Assembly (NCBI GenBank): GCA_016214985.1
Contig: JACRMM010000030.1
Coordinates: forward strand, 216,418 to 280,417
DNA length: 64,000 nt
Source: Deltaproteobacteria bacterium
Lineage (GTDB): Bacteria > Desulfobacterota > Deferrisomatia > Deferrisomatales > JACRMM01
Direction: 5' to 3'
The stretch's first letter is position 1. Each line of letters begins with the position of its first letter. Shown piece after piece: positions 1 to 9,654 of this stretch. The notes beneath the pieces are model-generated. The model did no database searches and had not been told where the DNA came from. It saw only the letters and a list, made by a program, of their open reading frames with translations. Made by a program: the position numbers and the translations under genes.

Positions 1-2
1 AC

Positions 3-155
3 CTGGCGGTGGTGCAGGGCAAGGCCCAGGTCTTCCGGAAGGTCGTGTGGGGGCTCGGAGGCTTTCTCGTCTTCGACGCGATCAAGGTCGCGGCGGCTGC
101 TGCCCTTGCCCCGGCCCTGCGGCGAGCGGTGGGGGCTGACACCGCGAACCGCTGA
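3..155 (+). CDS. C-terminal fragment, probable biotin transporter BioY
   Basis: Open from the left edge to a TGA at 153-155, giving the last 50 residues of a protein. The end is hydrophobic then basic, with a GGFLVFDAIKVAAAAALAP stretch followed by an Arg-rich tail. This resembles the last helix of BioY, the substrate-binding S component of the biotin ECF transporter, where a Phe-(Leu/Pro)-x-Asp-x-x-Lys-Ala pattern is usual. It is transcribed toward the convergent iorB with a 9-bp gap. The family call rests on this short tail only. Confidence 0.4.
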   Translation: MAVVQGKAQVFRKVVWGLGGFLVFDAIKVAAAAALAPALRRAVGADTANR

Positions 156-164
156 GGTGTCGCA

Positions 165-755
165 TCACTCGTAGTTCCCCGTCACGAAACCGTACCCCTC
201 GAAGAACGCCTCGACCTCGACGTCGGCGAGGTGGGGCAGTTCTTCCCGCAGGGCGACGATCAGGTTCTCCCGCTCAACCACCGGGGTGATTGCCGCGAGT
301 GCGCCGAGCATCACCGCGCTGGCCAGGGCTGAGGTTCCGTGCTGCCCGGCGAGGTCGTGCGTCGGGACCCACAGCACCTCCCGTCCGGCGAACGCCTCTT
401 CCACCTCCAGCTGGGTAGGGTACCGTCCTTTGCGGAAGCGAGCCTCGTACGGCAGCACCGCATCCGTTGCCAGGAGCGCACGCCCGGCAGGCGCGAGGAA
501 GGGCGCGACGCGAAGCGCCTCCAGGCGTTCGAGCCCCACGACCAGTTGCGCTCTCGCCTTCGAAATCTTGGGACTCGTTCCAGCCGGGAGCCCCAGGCGC
601 ACGTGCGCACGCACGGGAGAGCCGAGCTGGGCCAGCCCCGCCAGCATGAGATAGTGCGCGTCGTAGCCTTCTCGGACCGCTGCTTTGGTCAGTACCGAGG
701 CGAACGTGAGCACCCCCTGGCCCCCCACTCCCGCCACCACGAGGTCGAGCCTCAT
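165..755 (-). CDS. iorB: Indolepyruvate ferredoxin oxidoreductase, beta subunit
   Basis: Small subunit of the oxidoreductase that converts aryl pyruvates (from aromatic amino acid transamination) to aryl-acetyl-CoA with reduction of ferredoxin. The protein begins MRLDLVVAGVGGQGVLTFAS, the glycine-rich GVGGQG signature of the gamma/beta domain of 2-oxoacid:acceptor oxidoreductases. Its length of about 196 residues is normal for IorB. I start it at the ATG at 755 rather than at an upstream in-frame start, because this ATG overlaps the iorA stop as ATGA (752-755), which implies translational coupling. It is the second gene of a two-gene minus-strand operon. Confidence 0.9.
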   Translation of the reverse strand: MRLDLVVAGVGGQGVLTFASVLTKAAVREGYDAHYLMLAGLAQLGSPVRAHVRLGLPAGTSPKISKARAQLVVGLERLEALRVAPFLAPAGRALLATDAVLPYEARFRKGRYPTQLEVEEAFAGREVLWVPTHDLAGQHGTSALASAVMLGALAAITPVVERENLIVALREELPHLADVEVEAFFEGYGFVTGNYE

Positions 756-2701
756 CGCGTGCGCCTTCGCCCCCGAAGGTCCCGCTTCAGAGCCTTGTGG
801 CGGCACGCGGAGGCGCACAGCCCGCAGCCCATGCAACGCTCCCCGTCCACCGTGACCTTCTGGGTTGACTCATCCACGTCCAGGGCCGGGCAGCCCACGG
901 TTTCCAGACAGGACGAAGGACAGGCATAGGCACCCAGGCAGCGGGTCGGCAGGGCCCGATACGGAATGACCGTGCGCCGCGGGCGGCGTGCCACGCAGGG
1001 GGCTTCGGCGATGATCACCTGCACGCCGGGCGAGCGCAGGGCCTGGGCGAGCACCCGAGCCAGGCGGCGGTTGAAGTACGGGAGGGCCTTTCGGACCCGC
1101 CGCACGCGCGCGGCCTTCACGAGCTCCTCGATGCTCAGCGGGCTCGGCACGGCACCCCGGTCGCCCTGGTAGTTGCCCAGCGACGGTTGGTAGCCGGTCA
1201 TGGAGGCGTACCCGTTGTCCAGGATCAGCACCGTCAGATTGAGGTTCTGGGCTGCGGCATTGAGAAGGGGGGGAATGCCGGCGTGAAAGAACGTGCTGTC
1301 GCCGATGGTGGCGACGACGGGGGTGTCGAGGCCCGCGTACGCGAAGCCCTGCGCCAGGGCGATACTCGAGCCCATCGCGACCTCGGTCCGGCACAGGGAA
1401 TAGGGGGCGTTCATGCCGAGGATCGTGCAGCCGACGTCGCCGGTCACGACCACCTCGTCCTTCTGATACCCGGCGCGCTCGATCGCCTCGGCGAGGGCTG
1501 CGTAGGTGGAGCGGTGAGGGCAGCCGGCACAGAACGTGGGGGTCCGGGTCGCCCACGAAGGGCCTGGCCGGGCTGTGTCCGCCGCCGCGGCGTCATTCCG
1601 CTCGAGCCCGGCCAGGGAGGCCAGGGCCCGGCCCACGATCTCCGGATCGAAGTCGCCCACGGCCGACGTCAGCCCGTCGCGTTTCCCGAGCACCTCGGGC
1701 CGGTCGGGCTGCTCCGCGGCCAACAGGCGGACCCTCTCCTCGATGAGCGGCTCCAACTCCTCCAGGACGAGCACTCGCCGGCAGCGGGCGAGGAGACTCG
1801 AGATCTTCCCCTCGGGCAGCGGGTTCATGACCGCCACGCGCAAGAGGTTCGGCTGCTCCTGGTCGGCGGGCCAGTCGTCGAGGGCCTCCCGCACGTAAGG
1901 CCACACTGATCCGGATGCGATCACGCCGAGAGGGGAGCCCGAGGGCTCGGAGAGGTTCCAGTGGTCGAGGAGCCGGCCGGCGTGCTCGAGCCGGCGCAGG
2001 GTGTCCTCGTGCTGGCGCAGGCACAGGGCGGCCCCCGCCTTCGTGTACCGTTCAAGGTCGATGGGGACGTGGCTCTTCTGACGGACCTGCCGCGGCGTTC
2101 GCAGGTCAACCGGGCCGCAGGTGTTCGCTGTGATCGTCGTCCCCCGCAGCATCACCGGCGTCTGGGCCTGCTCCGACACCTCGAAGGCCTCGGCCGTCAT
2201 GGTGCGGTGCTCCTCCGGCGTTGCGGGCTCGATCATCGGGAGCAGGGCCAACCGGGCGATGAGCCGGGAGTCCTGCTCCACCATGCCGTAGTACATCCCC
2301 GGGTCGTCGCCCACGTAGAGCACCAGGCCCCCCCGGGTTCCCGAGGTGGCGATGGAGAGCAGGGCGTCGCTCGCCACGTTCAGGCCCGACATCTTCATGA
2401 CCGCGTAGCTTCGCTGTCCGGCCCAGCTGTGGCCGGCCGCCACCTCCAAGGCGACCTTCTCGTTGACGGCCCACTGCACGCGCATGCCCTCGGGCTGCAC
2501 GGTGAGGAGGTACTCGATGGCAAGGGTCGCGGGGGTTCCGGGGTAGCCGATGGCGAGTTGCGCCCCGGCTTCCTGGGCTCCGCGGGCGCTGGCCTGGTTG
2601 CCGGCGAGAACGGGTCGTGCGTTGGGGGCCGTTGAGGGCAAGCCGGGAGTTCCTCCGAAGGGGAGCCGCACCGACGGTGCGGCGAATCCCCTTGGTATCA
2701 C
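752..2701 (-). CDS. iorA: Indolepyruvate ferredoxin oxidoreductase, alpha subunit
   Basis: Large thiamine-diphosphate subunit. In order it has an N-terminal pyrimidine-binding domain (GYPGTPATLAIEYLL), a central region, a TPP-binding domain with GDVGCTILG and GDSTFFHAG followed by LDNGYASMTG, and a C-terminal ferredoxin domain with CMGCGLCASAC. The first C-terminal cluster is spelled C-x5-C-x3-C-x5-C, looser than the usual CxxCxxC, so it may be degenerate or bind differently. The first residues are low-complexity. The GTG at 2701 is the longest possible start, and a later GTG nearer the LAGNQASARGAQEAG motif may be the true one. Cytoplasmic; works with IorB in anaerobic aromatic amino acid breakdown or reverse synthesis. 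Confidence 0.9.
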   Translation of the reverse strand: MIPRGFAAPSVRLPFGGTPGLPSTAPNARPVLAGNQASARGAQEAGAQLAIGYPGTPATLAIEYLLTVQPEGMRVQWAVNEKVALEVAAGHSWAGQRSYAVMKMSGLNVASDALLSIATSGTRGGLVLYVGDDPGMYYGMVEQDSRLIARLALLPMIEPATPEEHRTMTAEAFEVSEQAQTPVMLRGTTITANTCGPVDLRTPRQVRQKSHVPIDLERYTKAGAALCLRQHEDTLRRLEHAGRLLDHWNLSEPSGSPLGVIASGSVWPYVREALDDWPADQEQPNLLRVAVMNPLPEGKISSLLARCRRVLVLEELEPLIEERVRLLAAEQPDRPEVLGKRDGLTSAVGDFDPEIVGRALASLAGLERNDAAAADTARPGPSWATRTPTFCAGCPHRSTYAALAEAIERAGYQKDEVVVTGDVGCTILGMNAPYSLCRTEVAMGSSIALAQGFAYAGLDTPVVATIGDSTFFHAGIPPLLNAAAQNLNLTVLILDNGYASMTGYQPSLGNYQGDRGAVPSPLSIEELVKAARVRRVRKALPYFNRRLARVLAQALRSPGVQVIIAEAPCVARRPRRTVIPYRALPTRCLGAYACPSSCLETVGCPALDVDESTQKVTVDGERCMGCGLCASACRHKALKRDLRGRRRTR

Positions 2702-2812
2702 GAAGGCCCGGCGGGGGTCAACGGGCGCGGTGACGGGGTGTGAGCGGAGAGAAGGAAAAGGCAGCGTGCCGGAGGCGAGGTACCACCCGGCACGCTGCCC
2801 ACTGGTTACTGT

Positions 2813-4864
2813 CTACTGCGCGGCCACGGGGCCTGCCACGTGACCACGATCGAAGAAATCGGCCGCCTGGGCCTGCGCTGCCGCCGAGGCCTGCGCCTGC
2901 ACCGTGGCGTCGTAGCGCGTCGGCTCCTCGTACCAGGGTTCTTCCAACGGGTCGAAGATCGGGGCGAGGGTGAAGAAGTGAATCACCGGGTCCGCCGCGG
3001 TGCCATACCGGTAGGCACCAGGTTCGGTGCTCGGGGCGGCGAAGGGAGGCGGCACGGAGGTGACGGAGTCGATGCCGATCGAGGCGAGGAATGTGAAGCT
3101 CGAAGCCTCGCTCACGATCGGGTCCCCGTGGGCCGTGACCGCCATGAGCTTGTCCGTCGAGTTGCCCCCGATGCCGCTATACATGGAGTCGGTGGGGTCC
3201 AAGAGCCACTGAGCGAGGTTGAGGAACACATAGTAGGACGTGGTCCCCTTCGTGTATCCGAGGCTCTCGACGAGTCCACGGATGTCGGTCCGGCGAGTCT
3301 CGTCGACGATGTTCGCGATCTGGCCGCCCGGGCTCACGAGGTGCAAGAGAGCGGGGCGCTCTTCCTGGGAGAGGAACACCGAGCCGATCAGCGAGCCGAG
3401 GGACTGCGAGGCGAAGCGCATATCCTCGGGGTCATTCGACACTTCCGCCGTCCCGTCGCCCTCGAAGTCGAGCGCCCCTGCTTCCAGAACGTCAAAGGTC
3501 TCCCAGAGATCGACGGCCGCCTGGTAGAAGTTTGCCCGATCCTGAAGGAGGTTGGCCGTGAAGAAGCCCGTGCCTCGCTCCCCGTGGAGCGGCGCATCGA
3601 TGGCGAGCACCGCGAAGCCCTTGGCTGCGAAGGCGTTGGCCGTGAGGAGGGCGTCGAACTTGTCGCGGGTGATGCCGTGCTGGAAGACGACGACCGGGTG
3701 CGGCAACGTCCCGCCCTTTGGCGTCACGAGTAGGAAGGGGACCGGTACGGCCACGGGCGTCGGCAATCCGAGAGTCGCAAAACTCGCGCTCTGGAAGCGG
3801 CCGAAGTAAACTTTGTCGATTGAGCTCGAGGCGTATTGGAGTGTGTAGCCCACACGCTGGGTCACGTCGCCGGTGGGGTCCTGGGCCGCGAGGTCGGTGT
3901 ATAGCTGCAGCATCGTCACGCCGGTTGCGTGGCCGTCGGAGGTCGACTCGCCCCCGTCGGTGAGCCATTCGAGGTCGTTCTTGTCGTCGGTCCATGCGAA
4001 GTGCGAACCGAGCTTGAGGGCCGCCGTTCGGGCCGAGAAGTCGGCGTAGGGCAGGGGAGGCGGCACGGTGCCGGGGGCCGCGAGATCGAGGGTCAGGTCC
4101 GCGGTGTGGAAGGTCCACAGGAGCAGGACGTCGTCTCGGCTCCAAGGGGTGCCCAGCACGGCCCCCGTGGCCTGCGCGAGCCCGTCGAAGAGGCCGCCGG
4201 GCGCGTTGAACTTGGCGCGCAGAGCCTCGAACTTCACAAACGGCGAGTCCGCCGGGAAGGGCGTCGTCTCCTTCAGGGCGCTCATGCTAAAGCTCGGGTG
4301 CACGTCGAACCCGGCCGCGTCCTTCAGCCCCATCTTGACGGCCACTCCGTAGAACGCCCCCGGGGTGAACGGCGTGTTGGGCAGGAGCTTCACCACGGTG
4401 TGCGGGGTGGACGGGTCCGCGTCGGCGATGTGGTCAGAGATCACCTGGAAGCTGGCCTGGGTGCGGGGCAGTTCCCGGCCGTCGAGCCGGAACACGAAGG
4501 CCTGGAGCGTGCTCGCGTCGACCGAGCCGGTCAGCGGAACGGTCAGGAACATGTTGGGCGAAAGGCCGAGGAGCTTCTGCGCGTTGATCACCAGCGCGAG
4601 CGGAGCCAGGGCGCCCTCGGCGGGCAGTTGAATGGCCGGGTCGGCCGGTTCCTCGTCGGCCGACCAAACGACGTCGTTGGGCATGGGCATCACCTGGATT
4701 CCGGGCTCGAACTCCGCGAACACGCGGTCCGTGCCATCCTCGGTCTTGTACGGGTCTTGCCCCAGCGTGTCAGTGTTGTCGTTGCCGTTGGCGCAGGCCC
4801 CCAGCAGCAGAGCGAGGCCCGCGAGCACCGTCGCGGCGCCGAGAACGCGAAAGCGAACTCTCAT
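2813..4864 (-). CDS. Secreted lipase/esterase lipoprotein (VolA / Pla-1 family-like)
   Basis: A 683-residue exported lipoprotein. The start at 4864 has a strong AAGGAGG upstream and gives a signal peptide with lipobox LLGAC (Cys at about residue 23). The N-terminal half resembles the 'bacterial virulence factor lipase' N-terminal domain. The C-terminal half is an alpha/beta hydrolase with VVVFQHGITRDKFDALLT and IDAPLHGERG. The presumed nucleophile elbow is ASQSLGSLIG, which has Ser where the first Gly of GxSxG normally is. It lies 67 bp downstream of fadL on the same strand, so it probably releases fatty acids from lipids or esters outside the cell for FadL to import. The substrate is not readable from sequence. 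Confidence 0.75.
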   Translation of the reverse strand: MRVRFRVLGAATVLAGLALLLGACANGNDNTDTLGQDPYKTEDGTDRVFAEFEPGIQVMPMPNDVVWSADEEPADPAIQLPAEGALAPLALVINAQKLLGLSPNMFLTVPLTGSVDASTLQAFVFRLDGRELPRTQASFQVISDHIADADPSTPHTVVKLLPNTPFTPGAFYGVAVKMGLKDAAGFDVHPSFSMSALKETTPFPADSPFVKFEALRAKFNAPGGLFDGLAQATGAVLGTPWSRDDVLLLWTFHTADLTLDLAAPGTVPPPLPYADFSARTAALKLGSHFAWTDDKNDLEWLTDGGESTSDGHATGVTMLQLYTDLAAQDPTGDVTQRVGYTLQYASSSIDKVYFGRFQSASFATLGLPTPVAVPVPFLLVTPKGGTLPHPVVVFQHGITRDKFDALLTANAFAAKGFAVLAIDAPLHGERGTGFFTANLLQDRANFYQAAVDLWETFDVLEAGALDFEGDGTAEVSNDPEDMRFASQSLGSLIGSVFLSQEERPALLHLVSPGGQIANIVDETRRTDIRGLVESLGYTKGTTSYYVFLNLAQWLLDPTDSMYSGIGGNSTDKLMAVTAHGDPIVSEASSFTFLASIGIDSVTSVPPPFAAPSTEPGAYRYGTAADPVIHFFTLAPIFDPLEEPWYEEPTRYDATVQAQASAAAQAQAADFFDRGHVAGPVAAQ

Positions 4865-4931
4865 GACTTCCTCCTTGGGACGGCGCGACGGTCCGCGCGG
4901 TTGATCGTGGATCGGATCGGCACGGGTCTTC

Positions 4932-6284
4932 CTACCATCGGTACGCAATCTGGGCGCTGAAGATGTCGGCGGAGTTCGTGAACGTGCCCTTCAGGCCGCC
5001 GCGGCTGGCGTCCTCACCCACCGGGTCCTTGTTGATCTTGGCGTCGTCCACGAACAGGTGCGCGTAGCCGACGTCGACGGAGAGCCGATCGGTGGCCTGG
5101 TAGCCGGTACCGAAGGAGAGCCAGTACCGGTCGTTGTCCGGCAGGCGCGGCGTCCGGTACTTGGAGTTGGGCACCGGGGTCTGATCGTAGGCGAGCCCCG
5201 TGCGCAGCGCCCAGGCGGGCAGGGGGTTGTAGGTGGCGCCCACGGCGACCCGCCACGCGTCGTCCCACTTCTCGGTGGTGACCGAGGGATCCTGCTCTGG
5301 ATTGTCGAACTCGATCTTCAGCTCGTCGAACGTGGACCAGTGGGTCCAGGTCACGTCGGCCATCACGGCCAACTTTGGATCGTAGCGGTGATAGAGGCTC
5401 AGGGAGACCGTGTCGGGGAGGTTGATGTCGCCGTTGGCGTCGGTCTTCTGAAACTTGCTGCTGCCCGCGGCGTCCAGGATCGCCTGGATCTTGGCCGGGA
5501 CGTCGAACTTTGCGTCACCCTCCAGCTTCTGCTTGACCTGAGAGCGGTAGTGCAGCCCTGCCCGCGTGTTCTCGGTGAACTCCCACAGCAGACCCACGTT
5601 GAAGCCGTAGGCCCAGTCGTCGGCGTTGAGCGTCGCCTTGCCGTCGTCGCGCTGGGTCCTGTCTCCCACGGCCGCCAGCGCGGTCCCGAAATCGACGGCC
5701 TGGCTCAGCTCGGCCTTCATGTACATGGCGCTGACTCCCGCGCCGATGCTCAGGTTGCGGGTGATTTTGTAGGCGGCGGAGGGATTAATGTTGATGGTGA
5801 GGACGTCGGACTTCAGGGCGTGGTACCGGCCGACCCAGCCTTTGTCCCAGTCCGTGACCAGCCCGAAGGGGGCGTTGACGCCGAGGCCGAAGGCCCAGCC
5901 GTTGTCCAGGGTCGCCGAGTAGTACCCGTTCGGAACCAGCCCGAACGTTCCCCCGTCGCCCCCATTGTCGCCCGTGAGCCCCTCGTCGGTGATGTCGGTC
6001 AGTTGATGCGTGGAGCCCTTGTTCTTGAACACGAAGCTCGTGACGATGGCGTGGCCCCCGGCGATGGCCTGCTGCCCCTTGAGGCGGGTGAGGCCGGCCG
6101 GGTTGAAGAAGAGGGTGGAGGCGTCTTCGGCAGAGGCGGCTCCGCCGGCAAAGGCGTTTCCGATTCCGGTCACGCTCTGCTCGATGATGGCGAAACCGGC
6201 GCCCGAGGCGGCGCCTGAGCAACAGACGAGGGCCGAGACTGCCGAGAGGGTGGCAAACCACGTCTTTCGTCGGGGTCTTGTCAT
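4932..6284 (-). CDS. fadL: Outer-membrane long-chain fatty acid transporter, FadL/OmpP1 family
   Basis: A 450-residue outer-membrane beta barrel that imports long-chain fatty acids or other hydrophobic compounds. The start at 6284 has AAAGGAGG before it and a cleavable signal peptide ending near ASGA. The mature N-terminus GFAIIEQSVTGIGNAFAGGA with EDASTLFFNPAGL is the FadL hatch signature (the NPA motif). The last residue is an aromatic (AYRW), as for BAM-inserted barrels. The lipase gene follows in the same transcript; the beta-oxidation operon lies upstream across a terminator. A longer reading frame upstream of 6284 is not plausible, since it would place residues before the signal peptide. 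Confidence 0.88.
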   Translation of the reverse strand: MTRPRRKTWFATLSAVSALVCCSGAASGAGFAIIEQSVTGIGNAFAGGAASAEDASTLFFNPAGLTRLKGQQAIAGGHAIVTSFVFKNKGSTHQLTDITDEGLTGDNGGDGGTFGLVPNGYYSATLDNGWAFGLGVNAPFGLVTDWDKGWVGRYHALKSDVLTININPSAAYKITRNLSIGAGVSAMYMKAELSQAVDFGTALAAVGDRTQRDDGKATLNADDWAYGFNVGLLWEFTENTRAGLHYRSQVKQKLEGDAKFDVPAKIQAILDAAGSSKFQKTDANGDINLPDTVSLSLYHRYDPKLAVMADVTWTHWSTFDELKIEFDNPEQDPSVTTEKWDDAWRVAVGATYNPLPAWALRTGLAYDQTPVPNSKYRTPRLPDNDRYWLSFGTGYQATDRLSVDVGYAHLFVDDAKINKDPVGEDASRGGLKGTFTNSADIFSAQIAYRW

Positions 6285-6454
6285 CCGGTCCTCCTTTGTG
6301 TGTGTGCGTTGTCCGAGCGTGCAAGGGCCGCGTATCAATTGCCGCCTCAGCGGCGAATCGGCGTCTCCTCCTCGAAGAGCCGTGTACAAATCAATGGGTA
6401 CTGGTCCATCTGCTGTTGGGTCGGTGTGGCTCGCCGGTCGTCTTTGGTTCAAGT

Positions 6455-6474
6455 TTTGATTGGTTCCAATCAAA
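6455..6474. promoter_or_regulatory. 20-bp perfect palindrome upstream of fadL (candidate operator)
   Basis: TTTGATTGG-TT-CCAATCAAA has 9-bp arms and a 2-bp centre. It lies about 170 bp upstream of the fadL start in the 312-bp gap between fadE and fadL. It differs from the FadR-type site at 14643. No confident promoter was identified around it, and nothing else was recognised in the gap apart from the fadE terminator. Confidence 0.5.
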
Positions 6475-6535
6475 CAGGATCTGAGACTGAGTCCAGAGCG
6501 GCCACTACTAACAATGTTTGCCCGCAGGCTACTTA

Positions 6536-6588
6536 CCAAAAAAAAAGGGGCCTGGCTAGGGCGGAGCGGCCTTGTGGCCGCCCCGCCC
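6536..6588 (-). terminator. Rho-independent terminator of the fad operon
   Basis: Read on the minus strand, a 13-bp stem with one mismatch (6576-6588 with 6559-6571) closes on a 4-nt loop just after the fadE stop. A run of seven T's follows about 12 nt after the stem. It separates the fadDRNAE transcript from fadL. Confidence 0.7.
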
Positions 6589-6596
6589 GTTAACTT

Positions 6597-8372
6597 TTAC
6601 AGAACGATCCGCTCCGCCTCCACCAGCCGGCCGGCAATCTGGTCGCGCAGCGCCGCCGTGTTGGCCGGTGTGCGGCGCGCCAAGCGGCGCAGCGCCGCGA
6701 GCATGGTGGCCAGCGTGTCTCCCTCCTCCATGGCGGCCACGGCCTCGCGCGCGAACCCTTCGGCTCGCGACATGGCTGCCTCGCAGGCGATGCGGGCCGC
6801 GGCGAGCGGCAACGCGGCGGCCGCCTCGCCGCGGCGGGCCGCGTCTTTGAGGGCCCGGAGAACCGTCGACTCGGCGGCGTAGGTGTTCGTGATGAGGTCG
6901 GCCGTTCGCGCCAGGATCATCTGCTGATCCGCCAGACCCTTGCCGTACTTCTGCGCGGCCACGCCGGCCACGAAGAGGCACGTCTTCTTGAGGTTCGCGA
7001 CGAGTTTTTTCTCGGCGGCCAGAAGGCTGAAGTCCTCCTCGAGGTCGAAGCTCGGTATGCCCATGAGCTCTTCCTGCAAGGCCTTGGCGGCCTGGAAGAG
7101 AGGGATCTCGCCCTTCGTCGCCTTTCGGAGGAGCATTCCAGGGATCAGCAGGCGATTGACCTCGTTCGTGCCTTCGAAGATCCGGTTGATCCGGCTGTCA
7201 CGGTAGTAGCGCTCGGCCGGGTACTCGGCGCAGTACCCGTACCCGCCATACACCTGCACGGCCTCGTCGACGACGTAATCGAGCGCCTCGCTCCCGAGGA
7301 TCTTCACCATGGCGCACTCCACGCTGTACTCCTCGATGGACTGGAGCGCCGCCTCGCCGTGCGCTCCGCCGCCGGCCCGGAGCAATGCGTCGATCATGCC
7401 GACGGTGCGGTACGACGACGCCTCGGCCACGTAAGTCCGCACGAGCATCTCCGCGAGCTTCTCACGGATCAGCCCGAAGTCGGCCAGACGCTTGCCGAAC
7501 TGCTTTCGCTCCAGGGCGTAGGACAGGGCGCCCTGGATGGCGTTCTTGCTGGCGCCGGCGCAGGCCGCGCCGAGCTTGAACCGGCCGATGTTGAGGACGT
7601 TGAAGGCGATCTTGTGGCCCTGCCCGATTGCGCCCAGCACGTTGCCCACCGGCACCCGGGCCTCGTCGAGGATGACCGTGGTGGTGGAAGACCCGCGGAT
7701 CCCCATCTTGTGCTCTTCGGCGCCGATGGAGAGGCCCGGGGTGCTCTTGTCCAGGAAGAAGCCCGTGAACTGCTCTCCGTCGATCTTGGCGAAGACCGTA
7801 AAGCAATCCGCGATGCCCCCGTTCGTGATGAACTGCTTGGTGCCGTTGAGGATGTAGTGGGTGCCGTCGGCCGAGAGCACCGCCTTCGCGCGGCCGGACA
7901 GGGCGTCGGAGCCGGCTGTGGGCTCGGTGAGGGCGTAGCAGGCGATGGTCGTGCCGTCCGCGATGCCGGGAAGGTACTTCGCCTTGAGCTCCGGCGTCCC
8001 GTAGTAGACCAGCGGCAGGGTTCCGATGCCGGTGTGGGCGCCGTACATGACCGAGAAGGAGCCCTGGCCGGACATGTTCTCCGCGATCAGCGCGCTGGAG
8101 GCCTTGTCGAGGCCCAGGCCGCCAAACTCCTCGGGGATGTCGGCCATGAGGAGCCCGAGCTCGCCGGCCTTCTTGAAGAGGGCCTTGGTGACCGCAAAAT
8201 CCTTCTCCTCGATCCGATCGGACAGCGGAAGCACCTCGTTCTCGACGAAGTCTCGCGCGGTCTTTGCGTACATGAGCTGCTCGGACGTGAGGTCCTCCGG
8301 GGTGAAGACCTCCTCGGGCGTGGTCTCTCGCACCAGAAAGCTGCCGCCTTTGACGTAGGATGCTTCGGACAT
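6597..8372 (-). CDS. fadE: Acyl-CoA dehydrogenase (FadE of the Bacillus type)
   Basis: A 591-residue flavoprotein catalysing the first oxidation of beta-oxidation (acyl-CoA to trans-2-enoyl-CoA). It has the acyl-CoA dehydrogenase N-terminal domain (EEFGGLGLDKASSALIAENM), the FAD/substrate segment CYALTEPTAGSDA, and the C-terminal VQVYGGYGYCAEYPAERYYRD followed by RINRIFEGTNEVNR. It is about 200 residues longer than short-chain enzymes, as in B. subtilis FadE (594 residues) and VLCAD-like enzymes. It is last in the fadD-fadR-fadN-fadA-fadE run, matching the B. subtilis fadNAE order. The electron acceptor (ETF) is not encoded nearby. Confidence 0.9.
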   Translation of the reverse strand: MSEASYVKGGSFLVRETTPEEVFTPEDLTSEQLMYAKTARDFVENEVLPLSDRIEEKDFAVTKALFKKAGELGLLMADIPEEFGGLGLDKASSALIAENMSGQGSFSVMYGAHTGIGTLPLVYYGTPELKAKYLPGIADGTTIACYALTEPTAGSDALSGRAKAVLSADGTHYILNGTKQFITNGGIADCFTVFAKIDGEQFTGFFLDKSTPGLSIGAEEHKMGIRGSSTTTVILDEARVPVGNVLGAIGQGHKIAFNVLNIGRFKLGAACAGASKNAIQGALSYALERKQFGKRLADFGLIREKLAEMLVRTYVAEASSYRTVGMIDALLRAGGGAHGEAALQSIEEYSVECAMVKILGSEALDYVVDEAVQVYGGYGYCAEYPAERYYRDSRINRIFEGTNEVNRLLIPGMLLRKATKGEIPLFQAAKALQEELMGIPSFDLEEDFSLLAAEKKLVANLKKTCLFVAGVAAQKYGKGLADQQMILARTADLITNTYAAESTVLRALKDAARRGEAAAALPLAAARIACEAAMSRAEGFAREAVAAMEEGDTLATMLAALRRLARRTPANTAALRDQIAGRLVEAERIVL

Positions 8373-8384
8373 GGGAACACTCCT

Positions 8385-8460
8385 TGTCAGTGGTCAGTGG
8401 ACAATGCATGGTTGTTGGTCCTTGGTTCTAAACCAATGACCAAGAACGAATAACTAAGAA
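8385..8460. repeat. Degenerate heptamer-repeat spacer between fadA and fadE
   Basis: The spacer is built from variants of a 7-nt unit (GGTCAGT, TTGGTCC, TTGGTTC, and on the other strand ATGACCA, AAGAACG). This is the style of the short tandem degenerate repeats known from cyanobacteria and some deltaproteobacteria. It runs into the last codons of fadA. Confidence 0.5.
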
Positions 8461-9641
8461 CCCGTGAGATTTTCAAAGATCCCGGCTGCCCCCATGCCCC
8501 CGCCGATGCACATGCTGACCAGACCGTAGCGCGCCTTCCGGCGCGGCATCTCGTGCAGGAGCGTGGCCGTGAGCTTTGCGCCTGTGCAGCCGAGCGGATG
8601 GCCGAGGGCGATGGCGCCGCCGTTGACGTTCGTGATCGCAGGGTCGAGCCCCAGGGTGCGGATCACGGCCAGGGACTGAGAGGCAAAGGCCTCGTTGAGC
8701 TCGATCAGGCCCAGGTCGGCGAGGGTCAGGCCGGCAATCTTGAGCGCCTTGGGGATGGCCGCGATAGGCCCGATGCCCATGACGCCTGGGCCCACACCGG
8801 CGACCGCGAAGGATACGAACCGGGCGAGGGGCTTGAGGCCGAGCGCCGCCGCCGTCTCCGCGCTCAGTATGACCGAGACCGCGGCCGCGTCGCTCATCTG
8901 GGAGGAGTTGCCGGCCGTGACCGAGCCGCCCTGCTTGAAGGCGGGCTTCAGTTTGGCCAGTCCGGCCAGGGTCGTATCGGCCCGCGGCCCTTCGTCGGCC
9001 CGGTGGACCGAGGTGGACGTCTCGACCTTGCCGTTCTTCCCGGCCAGGGCGCGTGTGACTTCCACGGGGACGAGCTCCTCGTCGAAGCGGCCGGCCGCCT
9101 GGGCGGCGACCGCCCGCCGGTGGCTCTCGGCCGCGAAGGCGTCTTGGTCCTCCCTCGAGACGTGGTACTGATCGGCGACGTTCTCTGCGGTGATGCCCAT
9201 GGATACGTAGGTGTCCGGGTTGGTCTGCACGAGGTCCGGGTTGGCCATGATCTTGTTTCCGGTCATGGGTACCCGCGTCATGGACTCCACGCCGCCGGCC
9301 AGGACCACGTTGGCCATGCCGGACAGGACGGCCTGGGCGGCAAGGGCGATGGTTTGCAGCCCGGAGGAGCAGAACCGGTTCACGGTCTGGCCCGGCACCG
9401 ACTCGGGCAGGCCCGCCCGGAGGCTCGCGACCCTGCCCACGTTGAGGCCTTGCTCCGCCTCGGGGAAGGCGCAGCCGAGGATCACGTCGTCGATCTGGGC
9501 CGGGTCGAGGCCCGGCGTGCGCGCAACGGCGGCTCGCAGGGCCGCGGCGGCCAGGTCGTCGGGGCGCGCGTTGGCGAGGGCCCCCTTGAACGCCTTGCCC
9601 ACGGGCGTGCGAACGCTGGTGACGATGACGGCTTCACGCAT
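8454..9641 (-). CDS. fadA: Acetyl-CoA acyltransferase (3-ketoacyl-CoA thiolase)
   Basis: A 395-residue thiolase that cleaves 3-ketoacyl-CoA with CoA. The active-site cysteine is in [16 protein letters not shown] (about residue 89). The C-terminal catalytic residues are in [16 protein letters not shown] (His) and [13 protein letters not shown] (Cys). [11 protein letters not shown] is the other family signature. The start at 9641 ([16 protein letters not shown]) is standard. It lies between fadN and fadE and is the partner of the FadN multifunctional enzyme in the beta-oxidation cycle. Confidence 0.93.
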   Translation of the reverse strand: MREAVIVTSVRTPVGKAFKGALANARPDDLAAAALRAAVARTPGLDPAQIDDVILGCAFPEAEQGLNVGRVASLRAGLPESVPGQTVNRFCSSGLQTIALAAQAVLSGMANVVLAGGVESMTRVPMTGNKIMANPDLVQTNPDTYVSMGITAENVADQYHVSREDQDAFAAESHRRAVAAQAAGRFDEELVPVEVTRALAGKNGKVETSTSVHRADEGPRADTTLAGLAKLKPAFKQGGSVTAGNSSQMSDAAAVSVILSAETAAALGLKPLARFVSFAVAGVGPGVMGIGPIAAIPKALKIAGLTLADLGLIELNEAFASQSLAVIRTLGLDPAITNVNGGAIALGHPLGCTGAKLTATLLHEMPRRKARYGLVSMCIGGGMGAAGIFENLTGS

Positions 9642-9654
9642 GAAAGGTCTCCTT

